Shown piece after piece: positions 11,740 through 24,545 of a stretch of 64,000 bases of DNA. Both the position numbers and the translations under genes were made by a program. Source of the stretch: Cavenderia fasciculata (Eukaryota; Evosea; Eumycetozoa; Acytosteliales; Cavenderiaceae); contig NW_004457624.1 of the NCBI RefSeq assembly GCF_000203815.1, forward strand, positions 1,674,001 to 1,738,000, read 5' to 3'. The notes beneath the pieces are model-generated. The model had not been told where the DNA came from and made no database searches. It worked only from the letters and a program-made list of their open reading frames with translations. The first letter of the stretch is position 1; each line of letters begins with the position of its first letter.

Positions 11740-12228
11740 TAACTCACTACTGCTACTGCGCAGAGTGGTCTCCTAAATCTATTTATAAATCCCCAAACCC
11801 TTGTGTAAAATATATACATCCACCAAATTATTTGTTTTGGAATCAACCAACCAGGTTTATTGTGTGTCCTTTCGGAGATACAGAACTCTTCTTCTTCTTC
11901 TTTAATCGATCGATAGATTGATTCTCTTTTGTTTCTTTGAGGGGAAAGACGTCGAACCAGATATTATATTAACAAGTCAAGATATTATGAGCTCTCGTTT
12001 TTATGTGAACCCCGACAAGAGAGGGGAAGGGAATGAAAAGAAATAATTATGAACCCCCAACTTTTATAGTACTTCATAGTTTATTCACACCAAACATACA
12101 AATAGAATGAATATAATATAACTATTGTTAAATTATACAATCATTTTTTATCATCACTACTCTCACATACATTCATACATACATACACTGATCTATTTAT
12201 TTATTATCTATCAATTTCATCAATCAGA
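11740..12228. other. Intergenic, presumed promoter of the proton-channel gene
   Basis: About 490 bases, AT-rich, with short TTC and ATAC repeats. No gene or structured element seen. Confidence 0.5.
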
Positions 12229-13504
12229 ATGGAGAATGAAAATATTGACATAATACCAGACAGTCCTACCCTAAATAGTAACAATAACAATAATAATAGC
12301 AATGGAATAGACTATAGTCCTAGTTCACCTTCTTCTCTGATTAGTGGTTATACAAAACCTAAACATCGTCCAAAGTTATACCCATTCCATTTTAATATTC
12401 ATTTACCAAATAGTCGTAATAGAGCGTAAATATACAAGAATTATCATCATATATGATATGTATCATCAAAGACTAATGATTATGTTATATGTTTTGGTTT
12501 GATTTTAGAAAATGGAGGTATGATTTGGGAGCTTTTATCGAGAGTCATAGGGTTCAAGTTTTTATTGTTGGATTGATCATCTTGGATTTGGTCATAACTA
12601 TTGTAGAACTATTCTTGGAGGAAACTTATAAATGTACTGATCATCATGATATACCTCATGCTGTTCAAACTGCTGAAGATGTATTTCAAATTATGACTTT
12701 GGTTGTATGTATTTGAATTATAATATCCATCAATCCATTATGAACTATTATTCATTTCTCTCTCTCTCTCTATATATATATATTCTAGTTACTAGGATTA
12801 TTTGAAATTGAAATTATTGGATTACTTTTATCATTTGGATTTGATTTCTTTAAACATCCACTTTATGTATTGGATGCCATCATTATTACAGTGTCTATAG
12901 TTGTAGATGTTGTATTTAGAGAATCTGCCAGCAACCTTTTAGTTATTTTTAGTAATTATCAATCATTGTCATTATTATTAAATAATATTTATATTAATTT
13001 ATTATTTTAGGATTATGGAGACTTGTTCGAGTTGGACATGGTATTGCAGTTTCAGTAGAGACACATGACAGAAATAAATACAAACATTTGAAACGACATT
13101 TCAAGAAATGTAAAGCACATTACAAACAAGTTGAAGAGGAGAACCAGGAACTCCGAAAAAGATTGGATCTCAGTTCACCTAGCTCTCATTTCTCACCATC
13201 ACATATCCCAGGTATTAGCAACAACAACACAACCACCACCTCCACCACTAAAAGACAAGATAATAATAACAATCATAGCAACACATCTAGAAACGATTTA
13301 TCGACATCACCAACCTTTTCACCATCGACTTTTACATCAATGGATTCACCAACAGTTTCCAATCATTCATCAGGCCCTCAAAGTAGAAAGATTTATAAAC
13401 AAACCAAAACAAAGAAGAATAAGAAATCAAATACTAGTAAATACCCAAGTGATGATGATGATGATGACGACGATGATGAAATTAGTCAAGATGAAGATCA
13501 ATAA
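12229..13504 (+). CDS. Voltage-gated proton channel (Hv1 family)
   Basis: Four exons: 12229-12425, 12509-12704, 12789-12951, 13011-13504, giving 349 residues. A single four-helix voltage-sensor domain is present without a pore. S1 carries Asp92 in LIILDLVIT, aligning with the proton-selectivity aspartate of animal Hv1, followed by Glu99 and Glu103. S3 carries Asp160 and Asp171. S4 reads RLWRLVRVGHG with Arg186, Arg189, Arg192 and the gating Trp188. A basic coiled-coil-like stretch (residues about 215-245) follows S4, where Hv1 dimerises in animals. The tail is Ser/Thr/Asn-rich and ends acidic. It should sit in plasma or vacuolar membranes and move protons out of the cytosol on depolarisation. 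Family assignment is strong; localisation is inferred. Confidence 0.92.
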
Positions 13505-13805
13505 ATAATACAAATAATTAGAAATAATTATGAAAATAATTTTATTTTTTACCTGTTGTCTTTTCAACATCTCTTTTTTGTTCAACACAATGATCCACTG
13601 ACTTTTAGTCTTAATATTTCGAAATAAGAAGAAGTACACTATACTATACTATAATAAATAATATTAACAAGTAAACAAATAACAACAACAACAACAGATC
13701 TGTAGAGAATAGAAGATATATATATATATATATATATAAATATAGATTGTAAAACTACTAACTTTAGTTTAGATAGTTAGTTCATTGTATTAAAGTATAC
13801 TGATC
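13505..13805. other. Short intergenic region
   Basis: About 300 bases of AT-rich sequence with an (AT)n run near 13716-13740 just upstream of the next gene. Nothing else seen. Confidence 0.5.
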
Positions 13806-15460
13806 ATGGATACTACTACTACAAACAATAACAATAATAATAATATAAATAATAATAATAATAATATAAATGATAATGGTAATTTGCAAAAGAATAATAT
13901 AGCAATCAATGGTACAAATCAAGATACTGCATTTGATGTGGTATTACAATGGTGTTCATTAGCATGTAGTAAATTGATATTCCATCCGATAGAGTTCCCA
14001 ATACATGCACTTACAACGTTTATACAATCAACTCCGACACCTCAACCAATCAAATCATCTGCATCAAAGTTTTATTTATTCAAAAAGGCTTTGTCACCAT
14101 CATCATCACCTACCATAACGACAACGGCATCATTATCATCAACATCATTATCAACATCATCATCATTATCAACCATCAATACATTGGCAAACAATTTGGG
14201 TGTCAGTTCATTGGATAATCTAACACCACAACAATTTACATCGGAATCGCTATGGAAGCTATTCAAACAAAAGGGTTATCACATCTACGATGGTGGATTG
14301 GTCTACCTTGCACACAATATGATTGTTATAATATTCAACTTTGCCCAACGTTATGTATCGACAGTCTACAATTCACATACCATCATCACATCGACAAGAC
14401 CTACCACTACCAATCATCACGACAGAGACGACAATGGTCAAGATGATGAAGACTCGTATGTCGATGACGACGACAAGATTGTGGTCGTACTGACCAAGGA
14501 TCAATTTGAAAGAAGAAAAAAGATTGGAAAAATGTTGGACATTTTATTGTCTCTACTCAAGAATGGTCTTACTCTTCCATTGGATGTACTCATGACAAGA
14601 TTAATCGTTCATCGTTTTTATAAATCAAATAGTACCTCTGATTGTACATTAAAAGGAATATTTAAAAATGAAGGTTTAGTTAATGGTCTTTATGCTGTAA
14701 GTATATCAAAAAAAAAATAGAAAAAAGAAATAGATAACAAATTTTAAATGAAACAATTAATTATTAATATTTATTTATTTATTTTGTTTGTTAGGGATGG
14801 GAAGTAGTAGCATTAAAATCATTATTGGAAACAATATTTAAATTTATTGATAATAGATTAGTTCATTCAAATAGACGTGGACCTTTTACTCCTACTGAAA
14901 AATCACCAGCTCAAATATTACTATTATGTATTAAAATTAGTTTAGATTATATATTAAATGGTAAGATTGAATCAAATTAATTATAATATATATATATAAA
15001 TATATATTGATTGATATTAATTAATTGATTGATTTTTTTATTTTTAGTTTTAAAGGTTAGATTAAATATTAGAAATACAGGATTTTTCAAAACATTGAAA
15101 ACCATTTACAAGTTGGAAGGTATTCGTGGATTATTCTCTGGATTGAATACCTATTTTATATTATTCCCATTGTGGATGATTGGAATCTTATTGGCCAATG
15201 TTATATTTGTAAAATTGAAACAAAAGATGGTCCGAAAGTTGCCACCAAAATCAAAGAACCAGAATCAAGAAACAGGTGAAGACCAAGACATCGATGATGA
15301 GGATCAAGAAGAGAATACTGGTGTTGGTGTAAGCGATATCACCACTTTATCATCATTGGCAGATCATCACAATTCCGATCAACAAGATGATGACGACGAA
15401 GATGGAGATATTTCTTTTGATGAAAAAGATCAACAACAACAACAACACAACTCTCAATAA
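13806..15460 (+). CDS. Divergent mitochondrial-carrier-like protein
   Basis: Three exons: 13806-14696, 14795-14960, 15048-15460, giving 489 residues. An Asn-rich leader is followed by three carrier-like motifs: HPIEFPIHAL near residue 60, PLDVLMTRLI near 262 and ILNVLKVRL near 350. Each resembles the Px[DE]xx[RK] signature of SLC25 carriers, each with following hydrophobic segments. The segment with EGIRGLFSGLNTY also resembles carrier loops. Long Ser/Thr and acidic inserts separate the repeats, and signatures are degenerate. This suggests the SLC25A46/Ugo1-like or MTCH-like outer-membrane branch rather than an active transporter. That branch assignment is inference. The tail is acidic with a poly-Gln run. 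Confidence 0.65.
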
Positions 15461-15621
15461 ACCTTTCAAACACAATTACGTGATTTGATTTTTAAAATTT
15501 TACCAAACTTTTCGATTTTAAACCGCATCGCAATGTTAAATGTTTACAAGTTAAAATCTAATTCTCATCCTCATCATTGTAAAGATAATCATTGTAAAGA
15601 TAAAAGAGAAGAAGAAGAAGA

Positions 15622-16561
15622 ATGATAAACGAAACAACACCAGTACCATTTGTATTTGATGATAAAAAGTATTACCCCGGTGATTATAAATTCAATTGGG
15701 ATGAACAAACACAGTTTGTATATAAGTTTCCCGAAAATGGTATGATCATGATGATGTACACATCTGATTGCAAATATCAAATCTACTACTACTTTTACTA
15801 AGTCTCAACATTCTCTCTATTTATCTTTCTATTCTTTAGGTAAACTTGTAATTAAAATATTAGAAGGTATAGATTTGATTTCGATGGATTTGAATGGTAA
15901 ATCAGACCCTTATGTAAAGATACATGTTCCTCGTCTTGTAGAGGATAAGGATGAAAAGCAATTGAAAACATCGACAAAGTATGAAACATTGACACCAAAG
16001 TGGAATGAATCGTTCCATGTCGAAGTTGAACGTGTCGAGGATGACTTGGTGGTCTTGGAGGTTTGGGACAAGGATACTATTGGATCAGATGATTTCCTTG
16101 GGTTTGTTACAATCGATGCATCGTTGTTGCCTTACAATCAAGAGGTTGTCACCATTGAAAACTTGTCCTATGTCGACAAGGGAAAACTAAAGATTAGTAT
16201 CACGGCACTAAACTATGGTTGGGATATTAAAGACGAACTCAATCGATACGTCGAGTACAGAGAAAGATTGGTTGGATCATTACCATTCTACATTGAAAGA
16301 GAGGAACTCAAAATTAAAAGAATGGATCAATACTCAAAGAATAGAGAGCAAGGACCCTATGTAAATGTAAAACCAGGTCAACTCAAACGTATTTATAAAA
16401 AATACTCTATAGTCAATGGATGGATCAAAAGTCACAAGGCTGGCGAGAATGTAAAAGAGGGTGCCAAGACTGCAGCCATGCTTGCTGGTGCTGTCGTCGG
16501 TGTTTTATTCGAATCTGCAATCGAGAATACTCGTTATTATAATTTTAATAATAATTTCTAG
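15622..16561 (+). CDS. C2-domain protein
   Basis: Two exons: 15622-15739 and 15840-16561, giving 279 residues. Residues about 40-150 form a C2 domain. Calcium-binding positions are visible in the LNGKSDPYVKI loop and in the VWDKDTIGSDDFLG loop, so calcium-dependent membrane binding is likely. The conserved TPKWNESF strand is present. The C-terminal 120 residues are Lys/Glu/Tyr-rich and end in a small Ala/Gly/Val hydrophobic segment (about 255-270) that might associate with membrane. The exact role is unknown; C2-only proteins are common in dictyostelids. Confidence 0.88.
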
Positions 16562-16620
16562 ATCTAGAAATTCAAAATAAAATAAAGTAATAGTAACAAC
16601 TAGTTGTTGTATTTGTGTAT

Positions 16621-17139
16621 TTATAAATCTCCAAAACTTCTAGCAACCTTTTCATTATTTTCCAAAACCAATTCTTTAAATATAGAATCCTTTGTTTTAT
16701 ATCTTTTTGTTGATAATGACCAATTAAATATTCCAGTTGCACAATAATAAGTTGATTTGATGCATTTTGCCAAACATTCCAAGCTTTCAAACCGCTTTCC
16801 AAGTTCACCTTCCAGCTCCAAACATTATTTTACTAAATTGTTAATATCTTGAATGATTGAGAGATATGCTTGTTGGGGTGTCATTCCATTATGAATTTGA
16901 ATTGAAATTGTATTACAAGTTCCAATTTGAGTTTTCTCTACCTCGAAAGAAACAATATCATTCAAATGATAAACAATCTGGGTAATTGATTTTATCAAGT
17001 CACACCATGCAGGATCTGAAAATAATGTTGGTTCATTGTATCCTTGAGCATGTATCACTGCCATTACACCAAGTTCAACACCAATATTTGTAGTTCTTAA
17101 ATAATCAACAACCGATAAAGATGGGACCTCTTTCATTCT
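16621..17139 (-). pseudogene. Truncated terpene synthase copy (exon 2 only)
   Basis: This segment matches exon 2 of the intact terpene synthase at 22159-23213 over its whole length, including the NDIVSFEVE metal-binding motif and the C-terminal KRY segment. Exon 1, with the Asp-rich motif, is absent. One in-frame TAA replaces a Tyr codon at about 16822-16824; the rest is open. Similarity stops at the exon 2 boundary: the last shared bases are TTAG plus AGAATG, i.e. the splice acceptor. It cannot encode an active enzyme and is most likely a duplicated relic. Confidence 0.88.
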
Positions 17140-17155
17140 CTAATTTGCAACATCG

Positions 17156-17505
17156 AGCGTTCCCTCAAGGTTTTCAAGGATCCAGACTTCAGACCGAAGC
17201 ACCTTTACAGAGACACATTTGATTCTATCGATGTGATGGATCGAAAGAGCTATTCCATGTCTCTGGCAACCGGAACCAAGGACTGGAAATCCTATCTCAT
17301 CACCAGCATGATCCGCCAAGCTTTTCTGTCAATCCACTGGGTCTTTTGTGCCTCAAATTTCGATGCCAACCAACAATTCATTCAAGTTAATGAATTTATC
17401 CCCTTCCTCCTTGATGTCCTATGTCCAGGTTTTCATCGAGTTACACCTCTCCAAACTCCACAACCCAAGAAGGGTAGAGCTGGACCTGTAAAGAAATCCA
17501 AATAA
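17156..17505 (+). pseudogene. Orphan 3' gene fragment
   Basis: An open frame of about 115 codons has no start codon at its left end and ends in TAA at 17505. It has normal amino-acid diversity (for example SYLITSMIRQAFLSIHWVF) and a basic Pro/Lys-rich tail. It abuts the terpene synthase relic head to head, so both pieces may have been joined by one rearrangement. The family is not recognised. It could instead be the last exon of a gene whose upstream part I cannot see. Confidence 0.4.
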
Positions 17506-17788
17506 ATAAAAATGAAAAAATATGAGAGTAACAAGATTTGATACATTTTTCCAAGCTTGTAAGACCATAGTTCGATCTCTCGCCGACCAACATACAATTT
17601 CGATGATCAGATATTTTTGATAAATGTTTTGAAATTTAATCAACAACGAGTTTTCAAACTCACTCGAGTAGTTCCACCCTTCTCACTCTTTTCAAAGTAT
17701 TCAATGTGAGATAAATAAAATTTAAATTATTATTACAACAAAGATAAAGAGTTCAGTTTGTGTTCAGCATAGTGAAGTGCACATTGTG

Positions 17789-20700
17789 ATGTTTAAAACA
17801 ATGAATCGACCACACAGATTTTCTTTTTTGTTGGGGGTGTTGTTGTTTATTTCAACAAACATTATCGCACAAAATCTCAGTCCTGATGAGCGTATGTTAT
17901 AACCTACGTACAGTTTGTTATGTACTCTTCGAGAATGAAACTAATAGTTTATTTCACTTTACCAACATATCATCTTCTATAATCTGTATTTATCTACTAC
18001 TACTACTATAGTGAATTCAGCAATATGGATCATTCAACAATACAAAGTGAATACTCCAATGGATCAAACACTATGCAGTGGTGGTGTCTTTTTTTGTGAT
18101 GCTGGTCATGTACATTCAATGTAAATACGACGTGCATTTTAGATCATCAATCATAGATAGATCGATATGATCATCATTTTTGATTCATTATTATTTCTGT
18201 TGTTCTTTATTGATCAGTTCTTTTCTTTTCATTCTTTCTTTTTGTTTGATTGCTGTAGAAATATACCAGGTGTACAAATCGAAACGAATGGGATGCCAGA
18301 TGTTAACCTACAACTCAGGTTCCCAGTATTGAAGACTTTTGTGTTAAACGTAACTGGTTTGGCCAACCCTCTCTTATCTTTTTACGACCAACTACCGACA
18401 TGTTGTCCTGAAATAGAACAAGTCAAGTATGTTAGCACTAGTGAATTACCCACAGAGCAGACGAGTTGAATGTTGATCGCGATCATTTCACTAACTTGAC
18501 AAACAACCACCCTTTTTGTTTGTTTACTTGTTTTGATCGATTAGTATTATTGGAAACACGACTGCAACTTTAGCCAATTTCCCAAATAATTTTGGATCTA
18601 TTGCTAGCTCGTTATACTCTTTTTCGGCAGAGTTTCTAGGCCGACAAACGATAAAAGTCCCAAGTCACCCCAACATGACTACAGTTGCGCTGCATGGAGA
18701 CGAAGCCGTTCTGGAATTTGATATCCCTGACACTGTTTTACTACCCAATCTAACAGCTCTTACCCTTGATATACCCAATCAAAATAATCTACGATCGATG
18801 GGAAACCTTACTGCAAAGTCATTCCCGGTTATCGATCAAGTGTATGTATCTCTACTACTATCAGCAGGACAGGATAACTTGTTGAATATTCATTTTTTTT
18901 CTCTCATCCAAAATAGAATTTTAAACCTTGTTCATTCGACTCTACCAATACATTTCAATTTCGACCTTCCGACTCTCCGAGTTCTTCATTTAAACAAAAG
19001 GCAAACGCATTTGTTCACTTTATCAATGCTCAATCACCCACCGAATTGTAAGTCAACTATAAATTTATATAACCACTGAATGACTAACAAAAGACAAACA
19101 TTTGTAAAATATAGGTATTATTTTGGAACTGTAACATTTGATCCAAGCTTTGAAAAACTTACAAATCTAAAATCAATGTATGTAGGGAAGAAGATATATA
19201 AAATAGTTTACATGATTTATTAATTCATTTCTCTTTTATATATATACGTATAGTACCTCAACTGAATATAGTTCCACTCAATATCCATTCTCGCAAGGGT
19301 ACCCTCCCAATATTGACTATATGACTTTCAGATTATCACCTATCAATAATTTCCCTCCGATTCCCATTCCTTCATCTGCCACGTTTTTGTATGTAGTCTT
19401 GTCAAAAAAATATAATCGACTCTATTTATTAACCTTATTCGAGGGTTAACCCTCTCTCTCTCTTTCTCTCAAGAGATCTAGTAGGGTGCCAAATTAGCAC
19501 GCCAATTGATTTTAATACAATATTGCAAAACCCTGGTGGAGGACTGGCAATGTTGGAATCGTTGGACCCCTCAATCAAGAAACTGCATTATGCAAGTTAG
19601 GCGGTGTCGTATTGACGGATACTGGTGTAACATCAGTTCCAGATTGTTTCTGGTGTTATATTAACGAACCATATGGTAGATTTGTAGTTGGCTCCAATGT
19701 TAAGATACCAGTTGGATTTAAATGTACAATCACTTTTGACAGTACAAATATAATAACAGTATTCAAACGGGGTGTCATCAAGGGTAAAAATATAGGGTGG
19801 GGTGTAACTATCGGAAGTAATCTTCTTGTTCCAATCGTTCCAAATGAACAGTTAGAGGTTACCGTCAGTGGAGTTGCAGCCACCGGACCACCACAATTAT
19901 TCAATATTCAGTTTGGTGAAAACTATCCTCAATACACATTCCCATTCAATGTGACAGAGGCTGGATTCAATGTATCAACACCTACTACCAATCAACAACC
20001 AAACTTTAAAACCACCGTCGCTGTTACATTCTCGACTATGAATACTTACTTTAATCATTCTGCGTCGATTAATGGTGTAGTGCCAACAACATCATCAAAC
20101 GTTGCCAATACCTATCAATTTATATTCTTTGGTCTTGCATTTGGAACAAATAATGTTAAAATTGCCAATGACTATTATTCAATCATTGTTCCAGTTCAAT
20201 ATGCACAATGTATGTTAATATATTAGATAATTTAAAATTATATAATAGTTGGACCAACACTTTAATTTCTACTATTTAGCATACCCAATTGTCAATAATT
20301 TTGTATCAGATCCAATTATTGTATCTGGATCAACGATTCAATTGGAGGGTAATTTTGGAACATTTCTCGTCAGTTCATCGGCCACCATTCAAAATAGCAA
20401 CAGTCAATACAACTACTCTGTTTGTTTAATCACCGAGTTTACAACAACTAGAATATCGTGTCGTGTAGTGTCACCAATTTCAAGTGGTCTTGCTACTTTT
20501 AATATCACTGTCGATGGATACTCTATTCTCAACCAATACTCTATTCAATCTGCTCAACAACAATGTGAGAGTATCACTAATCATTGTGCTGGTAATGGTG
20601 TTTGTACTCCAGATGGTAATTGTATTTGCAATATTAATCAAGGTGCTTATTATAATAATTGTTCAAAACGTATGTTATATACAATAATAATAAATAATTA

Positions 20701-22077
20701 AAAATAATTAATATTAATATTTTTATTCTTCCTATAGCATATCCATTTGCAACGAGTGGACAAGTGAATGATCAAAATACAACACAACGATCGATTAGTT
20801 TATTTGGTGATTTTGGACCCAACCCACTGACCAACTCATCTGTCAGAATCAACAACACAATGAATTGTATCATCGATCAAGCACAATCATCTCAATCCAC
20901 CATTCATTGTCAACTTGAATCATCACCAACCACATATGGACCTGCTTCTGTTCAACTAAATGTCGATGGATTGTTGTTTGATAGTAAAACATATCTTATT
21001 AAATTCATTAAACCATCATCACCCGGTGGATCAACTACAACTACTTCAACGACAACAACCGCCACCACAACAGGAGGTAATACACCTAAAACACCTCAAG
21101 AAATATGCCAAGAGACGACACAATATTGTTTTGGTCATGGAACATGTGATGACAATGGAATATGTCAATGTCAAAATGGTTTTAATCCAGTTGATAATTG
21201 TATGACTAAATATGCAGACAATACAACCTATATTCCCGATCCAGAATCACCATCAACAACCATCACAGTAGATGGAGTTGAATTTGGATTTGATATTGTT
21301 GCCATTCAAGAAATAGGATTGGACAATGAAATTGTCAAAGAACTATTGACCAATAGTTGGTTGTCAAACATCACCAACAGCAGTTCACTGACCAATGCAG
21401 TCTATCAACTAGTAATCTCCAACACAAGTATACTCGCAGATACTCAAGTGACAGTAAACATATCATTCTCTTCACAATCGAGAACCGTCACATTTGGCAA
21501 CCAACAACTGCTGATCAATCCCAACTCAATTAAATTGGCAGTATCTATTGTTGATTGGGAATACTCTTCAAATGTAGCAACACTCAGAGTAGTATTAAAG
21601 ACAACAACCAACAATCAACAATCAATCGAATACAATTGCCAAGAGACAGACATCCCATCATTCTCATATGATGATTATGGTACGCTTCAATATTTCAGAG
21701 TACTCAAAGACAATGTTCAATTCAACGGTAGATTCATTGACTTTGCAGTAGCAGATGGTCGACCAACATATTCACAAACACTACTCATCAATCAAACATC
21801 AATCAGTTCCAATCAAACATCAGCGATGATTGGTATCACACTACCTCAATGTCAATCATGTGTACTCGATCCCGATTTCACACCATTGCTAGTTGTCAAT
21901 GATAAAGATGGTAGTTGTTCATCAAAAGATGATGACAAAAAGTGGAAGGTTATCGTTGGATGCGTTGTTGGTGGTATCGGTTTTCTTGCCATCGCCATTG
22001 CAACTACCATTTACATTAAAAAGACTCTGACCACAAAGAAATATAACAAAAAGATAGAGATGAAATTTCGGAAATAA
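17789..22077 (+). CDS. ComC-like cell-surface protein with IPT/TIG and EGF-like domains; two frame breaks
   Basis: The inferred exons are 17789-17891, 18012-18120, 18259-18426, 18545-18841, 18917-19047, 19115-19177, 19254-19388, 19475-20209, 20280-20669 and 20738-22077. The product starts with a signal peptide. It continues with LRR-like strand repeats typical of dictyostelid ComC relatives, the PDCFWCY signature, IPT/TIG-type beta domains and two EGF-like modules (near 20570-20665 and 21090-21205). A Thr-rich hinge, a C-terminal transmembrane helix (about 21950-22015) and a short basic tail complete it. Such proteins act in cell-cell recognition during aggregation. Reading frame changes twice with no plausible intron, near 19000 (in exon 5) and near 19540 (in exon 8). 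Either the gene is decaying or the assembly has small indels. Downstream exons are clean for 2.5 kb. Confidence 0.75.
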
Positions 22078-22158
22078 TAAAATTAAAATTTAATAATAAT
22101 AGATAAATATCGTACTTGTACTCCTACTACAGTATTTGAATTTATTTTATTTGTGTAT

Positions 22159-23213
22159 TTATAAATCTCCAAAACTTCTAGCAACTTGTTCATTGGTTGA
22201 TACCAATTCTTTAAATATAGAATCTTTTGTTTTGTATCTCTCTGATGTCAATGACCAACAAAATATTCCTGTTGCACAATAATAGGCAGATTTAATACAT
22301 TTTTCCAAACAATTTAAATTTGGAAATCGAATACCAAGTTCACCTTCCAGCTCCAGACAGTATTTTACTAAATTGTCAATATCTTGAATGATTGAGAGAT
22401 ATGCTTGTTGAGGTGTCATTCCATTGTGAATTTTTATCGACATTGCATTACAAGTTCCACTTTGCATTTTCTCGACCTCCCAAGATACAATATCATTCAA
22501 ATGATAAACAATCTGGGCTATTGATTTTGTTAATTCTTTCCATGAAGGGTCTGAAAATAATAGTGATTCATTGTATCCTTGAGAATGGATAATTGTCATT
22601 ATACATAGTTCAATCGCAATATTTGTAGTTCTTAAATAATCAACAACCGATAAAGATGGGACCTCTTTCATTCTCTAAAAAAAAATAAAAAAGAATTCAA
22701 TAAAGTTATTATGATTATTATTTTTTTTGTACATACACTTAAATCTAAATGAGCAGTACCAACATCAATCCAACCAATCATTAGATTTAAAACCAAATTT
22801 TCCATATACGCGGATGGAGATTTCTCTTTGATTTTGTTGACAATGAAATGAGTACATTTATCCAAAGGTGTTGGATCTAATGGTAATTCATTTGTCATTA
22901 TGATTCTTTTTGTTCTTTTATAGACTTTGATTGAATCTTCTCTTGAAATGTCACCATAATCATGCATTTCATCATAGAGTAGAGTCCAATCGGTCATTAA
23001 TAGGAATTGGAACAATTGATCTTGGTTGCCATTTGGAAATGCATATTGAGGAGCACCACTAGTGTTCATATACATCTTTAACGACTTATCATTCTTTTCA
23101 AACACTCCAAAGTCAAGATACTTTTGGTAGCCCCATGATTTATATTCTGTTTGAGGAAGAGTAGGATAAAACCAATTCTCTGGAAATGTTAAATCTTTTT
23201 TAAGTGAATACAT
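22159..23213 (-). CDS. Terpene synthase (dictyostelid type)
   Basis: Two exons, 23213-22737 and 22674-22159, give 330 residues. The Asp-rich metal-binding motif is DEMHD (residues 81-85). The NSE triad is NDIVSWEVE (Asn219, Ser223, Glu227), and the C-terminal SERY pair follows. Class I terpene synthases use these to bind three magnesium ions and ionise a prenyl diphosphate, usually farnesyl diphosphate, into a volatile sesquiterpene. The size and single intron match dictyostelid TPS genes, which are made during development. It lies tail to tail with the ComC-like gene (82 bases apart). The substrate cannot be told from sequence. Confidence 0.9.
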
Positions 23214-24109
23214 ATGAATGACAAACCTTTATTATTTAATTTAATTGATAGAGAGAGAGAGAGAGTATAATCAAATTAAATAATAAAAAGATTATTTATA
23301 ATTGTCTGTTGTAACCCTTGTTGTTTAAAACTACCATGTCGTTAATGGTGGTAAACAAGCGAGTGTGTGATAAAAATGAAATCGCTATTATTGAACGATT
23401 TTTGATACCATCGGGAGAATGAAACGACACCCACACCATTGTAATTTATTATTTGAAATAGATTCATCATGGATACATTCATTTTAATGTGTTTAAATTA
23501 GAAAATTTAACCTTTGCAATTAATATCTATCTTCTATTGCCTATATTGTCTATTCAAACGTTCATATGTATACATATTTTAAAATCTGATATTCCCCTCC
23601 AAGTTTTTGTAATGAAAATAATTTAAATAGATAATTTAAATTTAGATAAATTAAGGAATGACTCTATTAGATTTTATCTTTTCAATTAATGTTGGCTCAA
23701 TAAATATTTAAATATGTCATCTATGAGATTGCTTGTCCACCAGATGAACCATGCATTGTTATACCTCTTTATGGTTCATGTTTCTATTTGAATTTAGAAA
23801 AATTTGAAAGGGAAGGGACCTTGGTCCTTTACTATATAAGTACTGGGGGCTCTAAGTGGTTCAAGAAACATTGACTTGGAAAAGTGCAGATTTCAATTTT
23901 GATATTTTCGAATTGTTTTTTACATTCGATTAAAAGTGATTGATGGATCAAGACAAAGATTTGAATCAATAGGATTTGTCATTCCTATTCGTTATATCGA
24001 TTTAAAAATGTAAAAGACATGAAAAAGTTTAGGGTTATATATAAAATGGACTTGAAATCTTTAATCAAAAAAAAAAATTATTTACTCTAACATTTCCATC
24101 TTTTAAAAT
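23214..24109. other. Intergenic with decayed thioredoxin-locus flank
   Basis: About 900 bases without a gene. A GA run lies near 23250. Near 23945-23985 a piece containing AGGATTTGTCATTCCT matches sequence upstream of the thioredoxin-like genes (24785-24815 and 35748-35780). The promoter-side flank therefore seems to have been duplicated with those genes. Confidence 0.5.
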
Positions 24110-24545
24110 ATGACTACTCAAACTCCAAATGGTTTCATTCCTCTTACACAGTATGATAATTTAAAAAAATAAATAAAGAGAAATACCGATTTATTAATTA
24201 ATTTTTTTTTTCCAAAGTAAATCCCAAATGGATTATGTTTTGCTCAACTGTCCATCAAATCAATTGGTTGTATTCTATTTTACATATCCATATTGTTCTC
24301 CATGTAATTCTATTTTGAGTCGACTCTCTCAATGGACTACACTATTTCCAACCATTAACTTCTATCATATCAATTTGGATCAAAATACAAAGTCCCACAT
24401 TGCTGCATCATTCATTAGTTCTTGTCCAACTATCCAAGTATTCCAAGATTATATTGACATTAATACATTTATTTCAATGAGAACTAGTAGCAATCCAAAT
24501 GATTATGAATATGATTTCAATCTATTATTGGAAGAAAGAGTTTGA
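24110..24545 (+). CDS. Small thioredoxin-fold protein (CSPC motif)
   Basis: Two exons: 24110-24150 and 24218-24545, giving 122 residues. It has the thioredoxin pattern: a beta strand (LVVFYFTYPY), then CSPC at about residues 44-47, a helix, and the strand INFYHINLD. A Pro before the next strand (CPTIQVF) sits at the cis-Pro position. The N-terminus is almost identical to the two paralogues at 25002 and 35558 (TQTPNGF versus TQTPTGF), so the three arose by duplication. A cytosolic disulfide reductase role is inferred. It differs from typical thioredoxin in the active-site dipeptide. Confidence 0.75.
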
